Shown here: in pieces, positions 1 through 5,194 of the stretch
Layout of the letters: each line of letters opens with the position of its first letter
Numbering within the stretch: position 1 is the stretch's first letter
NCBI GenBank assembly: GCA_030598385.1
Contig: JAUVQB010000074.1
Location: 1 to 6,937, forward strand
From: Alphaproteobacteria bacterium
GTDB taxonomy: Bacteria; Pseudomonadota; Alphaproteobacteria; Kiloniellales; JAKSDN01
DNA length: 6,937 nucleotides
Direction: 5' to 3'
The notes under the pieces: model-generated
Database searches by the model: none
What the model saw: the letters and a program-made list of their open reading frames with translations, nothing else
What the model was told of the DNA's origin: nothing
Program-made: the position numbers and the translations under genes

Positions 1-309
1 CCATGCGGAGGGCCGGAATGCCTTGGCCGACGATCTCTTCATCCAGCGAAAAGATCGCTGTACTGCCCTTGGGATATGCGACACATCCACTGTGACCGGA
101 GCAATTCCCGCCTGAACATTTGTCGTTAGATGGGGAACGCTTGGATGCCTGCTTTTCATGCGGTGGACGATTTCTACCGCCGACATCGCAATGTCCGCTT
201 CTGGCTATAAGCGGAAGTTCCGACCACCTCCGCGCCACGTCCGCTTATCCCCCAACAGGCGACATTCGCTGAACGATGACTCCCTCACCGGGCGCCTCTT
301 TTTCTTTGT
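1..309. other. Left-edge stretch without a supportable gene
   Basis: I see no convincing gene here. Two minus-strand frames are open to the left edge (from about 244 and from about 204), but neither has a good start with a ribosome binding site, and their translations match no family I recognise. On the plus strand a 26-codon frame (130-210) follows directly after an in-frame stop and has no other support. The stretch lies downstream of the Xis-like gene and is presumably still part of the integrated element. It contains short copies of GTCCGCTT and its complement, listed separately. A partial gene continuing beyond the left edge on the minus strand cannot be excluded. Confidence 0.5.
190..246. 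repeat. Short inverted and direct repeat of GTCCGCTT
   Basis: TCCGCTT at 194-200 pairs perfectly with AAGCGGA at 209-215 across an 8-base loop. The arms extend outward to 190 and 219 with two mismatches. A second direct copy of GTCCGCTT sits at 239-246. This could be a decayed interspersed intergenic repeat or a weak stem-loop downstream of the Xis-like gene; there is no U-tract, so it is not a standard terminator. Function unknown. Confidence 0.4.
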
Positions 310-534
310 TCACGACAGAGTCGTTGTGTGACTTCTGAACCATTCCAGCACGACTTCTCGCTCGTACCGAATGATCCTCGAGGTCACTCGCATGAAGGGC
401 GGGCCGAAACCGATCTTTCGCGCTCGGCAATACCATTCATTCGTCAGGCCGGTCATTTCGGCGACCTGATCTGTCGTCAATAGAGGTGGGAATTCTTTGC
501 GGACGAGTTCTTTGTGGGCAATTACCGAATCCAT
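310..534 (-). CDS. AlpA/Xis-like helix-turn-helix DNA-binding protein
   Basis: A 74-residue protein with the layout of small MerR-like winged-helix excisionases and AlpA-type regulators. The helix-turn-helix begins at LLTTDQVAEMTGL (about residues 18-30) and continues through NEWYCRARKIG (32-42). The segment FMRVTSRIIRY (47-57) is the wing, and EREVVLEWFRSH (58-69) is the final helix typical of this family. Such proteins bend att-site DNA and steer the integrase towards excision, or act as transcription factors for integrase genes. The start at 534 is chosen because AGGAG lies seven bases upstream. A longer frame to 624 would begin inside the predicted promoter -10 box and adds an unstructured N-terminus. 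It lies 130 bp downstream of the integrase gene on the same strand with its own promoter. Family assignment is fairly sure; excisionase rather than regulator is inferred from the neighbour. Confidence 0.75.
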   Translation of the reverse strand: MDSVIAHKELVRKEFPPLLTTDQVAEMTGLTNEWYCRARKIGFGPPFMRVTSRIIRYEREVVLEWFRSHTTTLS

Positions 535-592
535 ATCCTTGCTCCTGGATGTCGGCTCGACCGCGTCCGACGGAAGACAAGGAAGGATTGGC

Positions 593-651
593 GCAGGCCT
601 GCACGCCCCTTTGATGACGATCACAGTAACCTGTTTTCACTCGACAATCAA
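593..651 (-). promoter_or_regulatory. Promoter of the Xis-like gene, with a palindrome downstream
   Basis: Read on the minus strand, TTGATT (646-651) and TACTGT (623-628) are separated by exactly 17 bp, a good sigma-70-type promoter. The expected start of transcription is near 616. The gap between the integrase stop and the Xis-like start is 130 bp, which suggests independent expression. A perfect 10-bp palindrome GCAGGCCTGC lies at 593-602, shortly after the expected start, where an operator could act; its role is a guess. The -35 box is identical to that proposed for the integrase. Confidence 0.5.
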
Positions 652-663
652 GGACGCTGTTTG

Positions 664-1752
664 TTAAGTGCCTGAAAAACCAGAGACATCGTTTAAACGC
701 AGGCTAATCGCGTTGGCTGCCTCGCGGGTCGCGATGTTGAAATTGTAGTGGTCAATCGCCGCCTCCCTCGTCACGTCACCCCTCAGCCACATCCGCACGT
801 CGCGCTCGATCCCGGCCTGGGCAGCCACCGACGTGAACCACCGGCGCATGTCGTGCTGATTGCAGTGGGGGAGGGCATCGAGGTGGTCAATCGGGCCGGG
901 GCGTTTAAACGACGGGAGGCAGAACGTGTCATCATACCGCCGCACCGACTCGAACAACGCAACCGAGTGATCGGAGAGCGGGAACGTGCGTGCCTCGCCA
1001 TTCTTGAGGCGGTCAACTCGCATCGTGCCTTCGTTGAGGTCGACCGCGTTCCATTCCATGGTGCGCAGGTTCGTCGAACGGAGCCCGGTGTGCAGCAGTA
1101 GCTGCCATGCCGCCCGCTTCACCGGATTGCTGACAGCGAGCACGTCGCACATGACGATCTCTAAATCCTCGCACCTGACACGCCTCGGGCGCAGTGTGTG
1201 CAACGCTGTGACCGCGCTCGTGGGATCGCGCTTCAGTTCGTCGTGGCGGGTGGCGTATTTGTTGACGCAGCGCAGGACGGTCACGAGTTTATTTGCGACT
1301 CCCGGGCGGTCGCGCAACGAATTGAACCTCTCCTCGACGGCATAGGTCGTCAGCGCGACGAGCGGTGCCTCAAGCCAGTCGGGAGCGTGTCGACGGAACA
1401 GGTCGCGGTAATCGCGTTCCGTCCCAGCAGCCAGCTTCCCGGCCTCGCGTCGATGTTCGATATAGGCATCCAGGTGATCCTGTAGCGTCGCCTCCGGCTG
1501 GTCGGCCGCTGGCGCGAACGTTGTCCCGTTCGCCGTCATGCGAGCGCGCTCGACGTTCATCTCCGGGAACGTCCCGAGCTTGACCTGTCGCACCTTGCCG
1601 CCCTCGCGACGATTGAGGTACCACGTCTTCTTCGTCGCGCCCGCCATCAACCTCAACCCACGGACGGCACGCTTGCTGCTGTCGGAATACCAAGTCGCCT
1701 TCTTGACGTTGATCGAGGCGAGATTTTGGTTGTTGAAAGCGATCTTCGGCAT
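664..1752 (-). CDS. int: Tyrosine recombinase (site-specific integrase) of an integrated element
   Basis: A 362-residue tyrosine recombinase, the usual length for tRNA-targeting integrases. Residues about 28-76 (RGLRLMAGATKKTWYLNRR, then VKLGTFPEM) resemble the N-terminal arm-binding domain. Residues about 88-180 are the core-binding helical domain. The catalytic domain shows Arg225 in HTGLRSTNLRTMEW, Lys250 in RLKNGE, His300 and Arg303 in HDMRRWF, and Tyr336 in DHYNF. The second catalytic His/Trp, expected in an LGH-type motif, reads LRGD, so Asp326 stands there. Start 1752 is preferred because AAGGA lies just upstream; an in-frame ATG at 1779 lacks a ribosome binding site. The gene starts 142 bp from a split tRNA-Thr gene and is transcribed away from it. 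An Xis-like gene follows. The role is integration and, with Xis, excision. The family is sure; activity is uncertain because of Asp326. Confidence 0.93.
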   Translation of the reverse strand: MPKIAFNNQNLASINVKKATWYSDSSKRAVRGLRLMAGATKKTWYLNRREGGKVRQVKLGTFPEMNVERARMTANGTTFAPAADQPEATLQDHLDAYIEHRREAGKLAAGTERDYRDLFRRHAPDWLEAPLVALTTYAVEERFNSLRDRPGVANKLVTVLRCVNKYATRHDELKRDPTSAVTALHTLRPRRVRCEDLEIVMCDVLAVSNPVKRAAWQLLLHTGLRSTNLRTMEWNAVDLNEGTMRVDRLKNGEARTFPLSDHSVALFESVRRYDDTFCLPSFKRPGPIDHLDALPHCNQHDMRRWFTSVAAQAGIERDVRMWLRGDVTREAAIDHYNFNIATREAANAISLRLNDVSGFSGT

Positions 1753-1754
1753 AA

Positions 1755-1799
1755 CCGGTCCTTTTGTTTTGCAACACATTTTGCAACAAATCGGACCGG
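1755..1799 (-). promoter_or_regulatory. Integrase leader: inverted repeat over the RBS plus a direct repeat
   Basis: CCGGTCC at 1755-1761 and GGACCGG at 1793-1799 form a perfect 7-bp inverted repeat. On the minus strand the copy next to the start codon contains part of the AAGGA ribosome binding site. Between the arms the 10-mer TTTTGCAACA occurs twice (1767-1776 and 1779-1788) with a 12-bp period. This could be an operator between promoter and gene. In transcripts that begin upstream (for example from the tRNA promoter) it could also be a hairpin hiding the ribosome binding site. From the predicted int promoter the transcript would start near 1794 and include only part of the distal arm. Confidence 0.4.
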
Positions 1800-1800
1800 C

Positions 1801-1829
1801 ATGATACGATAAGATACGTTGAAAATCAA
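1801..1829 (-). promoter_or_regulatory. Predicted integrase promoter
   Basis: On the minus strand TTGATT (1824-1829) and TATCAT (1801-1806) are separated by 17 bp, close to the sigma-70 consensus. The transcription start would be near 1794, about 40 bases before the integrase start codon. The -35 box overlaps one of two TGAAAATCAA direct repeats (plus-strand reading), and GATACG repeats (1803-1808, 1813-1818) lie over the -10 region. Binding of integrase or Xis to these repeats could therefore repress int, as in other elements where attP and the int promoter overlap. Confidence 0.55.
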
Positions 1830-1860
1830 TTAAGCAACTGATTTACCTTATGAAAATCAA
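1803..1860. repeat. AT-rich arm with direct repeats, candidate Int/Xis arm sites
   Basis: The 10-mer TGAAAATCAA occurs at 1820-1829 and 1851-1860, a 31-bp period, close to three helical turns. GATACG occurs at 1803-1808 and 1813-1818, a 10-bp period. The stretch 1801-1890 has 31 G or C in 90 bases, in sharp contrast to the very GC-rich heme genes. Short, helically phased repeats between the crossover site and the integrase gene are what arm-type integrase or Xis binding sites look like. The repeats are seen; the binding role is inferred. Confidence 0.5.
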
Positions 1861-1881
1861 CGACGTTTGGTGAGATTTGGT

Positions 1882-1906
1882 TTAAGGCGCTTAATTACGA
1901 ATGTGA
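1882..1906 (-). other. Element/chromosome junction (att site) at the tRNA-Thr anticodon loop
   Basis: Read on the minus strand the sequence is tRNA-like through the left anticodon stem TCACA (1902-1906) and the loop TTCGTAA (1895-1901). It then reads TTAAG instead of the expected stem partner TGTGA. The core-type site is thus a hybrid: one arm from the chromosome, a 7-base loop as likely overlap, and one arm from the element. The foreign side is itself symmetrical, TTAAG-CGC-CTTAA (1882-1894). Integrases that use the anticodon-loop symmetry for strand exchange are well known. The exact crossover position is inferred. Confidence 0.65.
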
Positions 1907-1932
1907 TGCTCTACCAATTGAGCTAAGGCGGC
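1894..1932 (-). tRNA. tRNA-Thr(CGU), 5' half only (gene split at the anticodon loop)
   Basis: The 39 bases fit tRNA positions 1-39: acceptor strand GCCGCCT, TA, D-stem GCTC, loop AATTGGTA, D-stem GAGC, A26, anticodon strand TCACA, then loop TTCGTAA with anticodon CGU (plus-strand 1897-1899). After position 39 the expected TGTGA strand, variable loop, T-arm (GGTTCGA) and AGGCGGC acceptor strand are all absent, both here and elsewhere in the window. The gene therefore cannot make a tRNA as it stands. A promoter lies upstream. The cause is most simply the insertion of the integrase-bearing element. Usually such elements carry a copy of the tRNA 3' half that restores the gene; this one does not at this end. 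tRNA-Thr(UGU) elsewhere could cover ACG codons by wobble, so loss may be tolerated. Confidence 0.8.
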
Positions 1933-2002
1933 GCCGCCGGATGACCCCGGGGCCTCTCGTCGCCCGCGCGGCCAATCGGCCGCCGGCATGAGGCGGGGCG
2001 GA

Positions 2003-2031
2003 ACCTAGTCCAGCCGGGGGCGTCGCGTCAA
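2003..2031 (-). promoter_or_regulatory. Promoter of the split tRNA-Thr gene
   Basis: On the minus strand TTGACG (2026-2031) and CTAGGT (2003-2008) are 17 bp apart, followed by a GC-rich start region, as in many alphaproteobacterial stable-RNA promoters. Transcription would begin near 1996, about 64 bases before the tRNA 5' end at 1932. Because the tRNA is now split, the same promoter would read through the junction into the integrase gene, whose start is 142 bp beyond the last tRNA base. Confidence 0.55.
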
Positions 2032-2070
2032 TGTCGCGGGCGGCTAAGTGTTTCCGCTTCGCTTGCGTCT

Positions 2071-2152
2071 CTGCACCAGCCCACTCCCCCTCCCGTCCAC
2101 CCAAAGCCATTGTACGCTGTGGGTGGACGGGAGGGGGAGTGGGCTGGTGCAG
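2071..2152. repeat. Perfect 33-bp inverted repeat with 16-base loop after hemY
   Basis: The arm at 2071-2103 is the exact reverse complement of 2120-2152, with no mismatch over 33 bp, around the loop 2104-2119. The arm has 24 G or C of 33. It begins 11 bases after the hemY stop and lies before the tRNA promoter, so it would fold as a huge hairpin at the 3' end of the heme operon mRNA. No U-tract follows on the minus strand, so it is not a canonical intrinsic terminator. It may still end transcription, block exonucleases or be cut by RNase III. Each G-rich arm also fits a four-tract G-quadruplex pattern (for example GGG tracts at 2121, 2129, 2133 and 2141). A palindromic mobile repeat is another option; no target duplication is seen. 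Confidence 0.85.
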
Positions 2153-2163
2153 CAACACAAAAC

Positions 2164-3678
2164 TTACGTCGTCGCCCGTCGGGCCTCCTCGGGCTTGCTC
2201 GCCTCCTCGACCGGCGGGGCCGGGATTGGCTCGGCGGGCGCCGTCTCCGGCGCGGGCCCGGCTTCTCCGGCGGCAGGCGGCGCGGCGTCCTCGCCGTTGG
2301 TCAGCACCTCGACCGGCTCGGCCGGCAGGACGGCGGGCTCCGCAGATACCTGGGTGACCACCCCGGCCACGGGCGCCTCGAGCGGCACCCGGGGCGGGGT
2401 GTGCCAGGCGAGCCCGTCGTAGGCGTCGCAGGCGCCGCAGCGCGGCTGCCACTCTCTCGCGAGCGCCCCGCAGCTATCGCACACCCAGGCCGGGTCGGGC
2501 AGCGCCTCGCCGGCCCGCATCAGCCATTCGCGGGCCTTGTCGAGGTCGCCGTGCTCGGCCTCCTCCAGGCGCGCCATGAGGCGGCACACCCGGTCGGTCA
2601 CGCCGGCCTCGCCCGCCTCGCCGAGATGGCGGCGCGCCTCGCCCCAGAGCTTGGCGTCGAGCGCCGCCTCGGCCAGCGCCAAGAGGCTCTCCGGATGCTT
2701 GGCGGCGGCGGCGACCAGCTTGCCCACCTGGTTCAGCCATTCGATGCCGGCCTTGCCGGGCCGCGCCGGGCCATAGGCCGCGATCAGCGCCGGATGGGGT
2801 GCCGCCGCCCAGGCCTTCTCGAGCATGCGCGCGGCCGCGCCCTGGCGCCCGCTGCCGACCAAGAGCTCGGCCAAAAGCACGCTAGCCGGCACCAGGTCCG
2901 GCGCCGCCTTGTGGGCCTGCTTGACCAGCTTCAGGGTCTGGGCGGGATCGCTGGCGCGCTGGCTCTTGTAGGCCCGCTCCAGCAGCACGACGGCGTGCTT
3001 GCGGGTCGCCTCGGTCGCCGGCAGGAGCTTGCCGTGGGCGGCGTCCCGGGCGGCCCGCTCGGCGCCCTCCAGGTCGCCCGCCTGCTCGCTCAGGTCGAAC
3101 AGGGTTTCCAGCACCCAGGGGGTGTTGGGCTTGAGCGTGTGGGCCGAGCGCGCGTACTCCAGGGCCGCCGGCTCGTCGCCGTCGCGCAGCGCCTGGGTGA
3201 TCAGCCCGCGCAGGCCCAGGAAGCGGGTCTCGTCGCGCTCCAGCATGGCGGTGAAGTAGCGCTTGGCCGCCTGGTCGTCGCCGTCCAGTTGGGCGGCCTG
3301 GGCCGACAGCAGCATGGTGAGCGGTGGGGCGTCCAGCAGCTCGTCGGCCTTGCGGGCCCAGCGCTGGGCCTCGACCGCCTCGCCGGCGGCGACCGCCACC
3401 ATGCCCTGGGTCAGCGCCCGGTAGCCGCGTTTCTCGCGGTTCGCCTTGAGCTTCCGGCCGATATCCCCGGGCGTCCGCTTGATGCCGCCCCAGGAGCGAT
3501 AGAGGATCGCCACGAGAACGGCCACCAGGCCGGCGGCCAGCAGCAGGATGCCGACCGAGGTGTCGACCCGGTAGCCCTGCCAGACCAAGCTGACCTGGCC
3601 CGGCTGCTTCTCCGCCAGGTACCAGGCGATGGCGACCAGAACCGCAACCTTCACGCTGAACCAGAGTGCGCGCGTCAT
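2164..3678 (-). CDS. hemY: HemY: membrane-anchored TPR protein of the heme operon
   Basis: A 504-residue protein of the HemY N-terminal domain family (the proteobacterial TPR HemY, not the protoporphyrinogen oxidase of the same name). Two hydrophobic segments lie at about residues 5-22 and 41-61, followed by the RTPGDIGRKLKANREKRGY region and helical TPR-like repeats from about 90 to 390. Residues 398-428 form a four-cysteine ribbon (Cys400, Cys403, Cys414, Cys417, in WVCDSCG and RCGACDAYDGLAW), probably binding zinc or iron, similar to the ribbon of LapB/YciM. The tail from about 431 to 504 is Pro/Ala/Glu-rich and looks disordered. The role in heme synthesis is genetic and unclear; it is thought to act as an inner-membrane scaffold. 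The start is 4 bp after the preceding stop, with GGGAGG eight bases upstream. The product is longer than HemY of enteric bacteria because of the ribbon and tail. Confidence 0.93.
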   Translation of the reverse strand: MTRALWFSVKVAVLVAIAWYLAEKQPGQVSLVWQGYRVDTSVGILLLAAGLVAVLVAILYRSWGGIKRTPGDIGRKLKANREKRGYRALTQGMVAVAAGEAVEAQRWARKADELLDAPPLTMLLSAQAAQLDGDDQAAKRYFTAMLERDETRFLGLRGLITQALRDGDEPAALEYARSAHTLKPNTPWVLETLFDLSEQAGDLEGAERAARDAAHGKLLPATEATRKHAVVLLERAYKSQRASDPAQTLKLVKQAHKAAPDLVPASVLLAELLVGSGRQGAAARMLEKAWAAAPHPALIAAYGPARPGKAGIEWLNQVGKLVAAAAKHPESLLALAEAALDAKLWGEARRHLGEAGEAGVTDRVCRLMARLEEAEHGDLDKAREWLMRAGEALPDPAWVCDSCGALAREWQPRCGACDAYDGLAWHTPPRVPLEAPVAGVVTQVSAEPAVLPAEPVEVLTNGEDAAPPAAGEAGPAPETAPAEPIPAPPVEEASKPEEARRATT

Positions 3679-3682
3679 AGCC

Positions 3683-5176
3683 TCAGCCTCCCGTCGCCAG
3701 TTGCCCGGCCAGGAGGCCGTTCAGCCGCGTGATGGCGGCATCGGCCGCGACTCGCTGTTGCGCCCGCTGGCGCCAGGTGTCGGCGGCCCGGCTGGCGTCC
3801 TCGGGCAGCCCCTTGAGCTCCTCGAGGGCCGCCGCCAGGTCGCCCTGATCCAGGTGACCCTCCGCGCGGGCGACGATCGCCCCGGTGCCGTCGCCCTCCA
3901 CCTCGCCCACCGGCCGCACGGTGACGACCTGGCTGACCCGGTTCAGGACGTCGCCCAGCACGCCGTCGTCGCTGTCGCCGTAGCCGGCGGCGACGATGTC
4001 TCTCGCGGTCGCCGGAAACTCGCGTTGCAGCTCCGTCAGGTTGGCCACTCCGCTGCCGGCCAGCGGTTTGAGCTCTGCCAAAGCCTCCTGAAACTCCGCC
4101 CGGTCGCCCGCCAGCCGGCTCACGTCCGCGAGCTGCTCGGAGAAGGGACCGGTGTAGCGCATGGCGTCGCGCAAGGTGCCCACGGCCGACCAGAGCAAGG
4201 CGTCCTGGCTGTCGTTGCGCGCCTTCAATTCATCGATCGCCGCGCGAATCTCCTGCAACGAGGCCTCGATCGCCGCCACCTCGCCGCTCAGCCCGCCCAA
4301 AGCGGTGGTGGCGGCGGTGGTGGTGGCCGTGGCGGCCTCGGCGCTGGCGCTGGCGCTGGCGCCCAGGGCCGCCAGCCGTGCGTCCAGATCCTTCAGCTCG
4401 GCGGCCAAATCCGCCGTGGCGTCGGTGCCGCCGCTCAAGGCCGCGATTTCGCCTTCGAGGCGGGCGAGGTCGTCCGCCGTCGCCAGATTGTCCGGCAGGC
4501 CGGACGCGCCCGGTTGCGCCTCGATCGCCGCCAAGCGGCTCTCCAAGGCGGCAAGCTGTTCGGAGACCGCGCCGTCCGCACCGCCCTCGGCAGCCGTTTC
4601 TTCCGATGTCGCCCAAATGTCCTTGGTCAAGACCGCGCCGCCGGCCCCGACCGCGAAGACCAGGGCGCCGAGGACGAACCCCGGGACCCAGCTTGGCCGG
4701 CCGCCCTGGCCCGATCCCGCCGATCCCTGCGTGGCAGCCGCAATGGACGGTACAATGGGCGGCGCGATCGCCGGCGGTTCGTCTTCCACAGTCGACTCTT
4801 CGTCGGTCGCCGCCGGGGCCCAGGGCTGGGCTGCGGTGGTCGCCGTCTCGGGTGCACTCTCAGTCTCAGTCTCGGCCGCGGCCGCGGATGGAGTTTCCGG
4901 GGGCGCCTCCGCGCTGGCGTCGAGATCCCCATCGTCGAGCGCGACCTCATGCGCCGTCGCGGCCGCGCGAATTTCATCGTGCCGCGTTTCCGGGATCACG
5001 CCCCGTTCCTTCCAGCCCTGAACCGTGCTGACCGGCACCTCCAGTTTGTTGGCCATTGGGCGGATGCCGCCGAAGGCGCCGATCACCCTGAGGGCCGGAG
5101 GCGTTTCATCGCCGCCGTTCGACGGCTCGCTTGATTGATCCAGGCCTTCGCTGGCCGGTTTGGTATCGTCCCCCAT
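3683..5176 (-). CDS. Mitofilin/Mic60-like inner-membrane protein with N-terminal HTH-like domain
   Basis: A 497-residue membrane protein in the position where alphaproteobacteria keep their mitofilin homologue, between hemD and hemY. In order: residues 1-27 polar; 28-80 a small helix-turn-helix-like segment (VIGAFGGIRPMANKL, then VSTVQGWKERGVIP and RHDEIRAAA); 81-160 a low-complexity Ala/Glu/Pro/Thr linker; one membrane helix at about 162-184; 203-320 Ala/Leu-rich predicted coiled coil; and 326-492 the conserved mitofilin-type C-terminal region (ALLWSAVGTLRDAM, LQREFPATARDIV, AEGHLDQGDLAAALEELKGL). Family members shape inner-membrane invaginations and contact outer-membrane partners from the periplasm. 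With an N-in topology the HTH-like part would be cytoplasmic. The start has GGAGG five bases upstream; the gap to hemD is 18 bp. The HTH-like call rests on pattern recognition only. Confidence 0.85.
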   Translation of the reverse strand: MGDDTKPASEGLDQSSEPSNGGDETPPALRVIGAFGGIRPMANKLEVPVSTVQGWKERGVIPETRHDEIRAAATAHEVALDDGDLDASAEAPPETPSAAAAETETESAPETATTAAQPWAPAATDEESTVEDEPPAIAPPIVPSIAAATQGSAGSGQGGRPSWVPGFVLGALVFAVGAGGAVLTKDIWATSEETAAEGGADGAVSEQLAALESRLAAIEAQPGASGLPDNLATADDLARLEGEIAALSGGTDATADLAAELKDLDARLAALGASASASAEAATATTTAATTALGGLSGEVAAIEASLQEIRAAIDELKARNDSQDALLWSAVGTLRDAMRYTGPFSEQLADVSRLAGDRAEFQEALAELKPLAGSGVANLTELQREFPATARDIVAAGYGDSDDGVLGDVLNRVSQVVTVRPVGEVEGDGTGAIVARAEGHLDQGDLAAALEELKGLPEDASRAADTWRQRAQQRVAADAAITRLNGLLAGQLATGG

Positions 5177-5194
5177 TGCCTCCTCCCGTCCCCA

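Noticed and set aside
245..436. 63-codon minus-strand frame overlapping the 3' part of the Xis-like gene
   Set aside because: No ribosome binding site or motif; most of it overlaps the Xis-like coding sequence.
437..640. 67-codon minus-strand frame overlapping the Xis-like gene
   Set aside because: It is a shadow in another frame; the 310-534 frame has the HTH motif and the ribosome binding site.
758..764. AGGCGGC on the minus strand, which could be the missing tRNA 3' acceptor strand
   Set aside because: It lies within the integrase codons before Tyr336, with no T-arm sequence before it and no CCA.
690..911. Two copies of the palindrome CGTTTAAACG (690-699 and 902-911) inside int
   Set aside because: Both encode ordinary residues in frame, they are far apart and not near the att site; probably coincidence.
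1753..1779. Upstream in-frame start of the integrase (ATG at 1779)
   Set aside because: No ribosome binding site precedes it, and the nine extra residues fall in the repeat-rich leader; the ATG at 1752 has AAGGA upstream and a typical integrase N-terminus.
1895..2452. 185-codon minus-strand frame spanning tRNA fragment, hairpin and hemY end
   Set aside because: It crosses a tRNA gene, a promoter and a perfect inverted repeat, and overlaps hemY in another frame with no recognisable domain.
2110..3732. 540-codon open frame on the plus strand opposite hemY
   Set aside because: It is the mirror of a real GC-rich gene: low-complexity Arg/Gly/Leu composition, no family motif, a TTG start inside the hairpin loop, and hemY on the other strand has clear domains.
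4305..4360. Triplet and hexamer repeats (GGT/GGC runs, GCGCTG x3) in the mitofilin-like gene
   Set aside because: They encode the Ala/Ser/Thr-rich low-complexity part of the coiled-coil region in frame, so they are coding bias rather than a separate element.
3629..5134. 501-codon open frame on the plus strand opposite the mitofilin-like gene
   Set aside because: Composition is Arg/Gly-rich without motifs, it overlaps two well-supported minus-strand genes, and high third-position GC explains the lack of stops.
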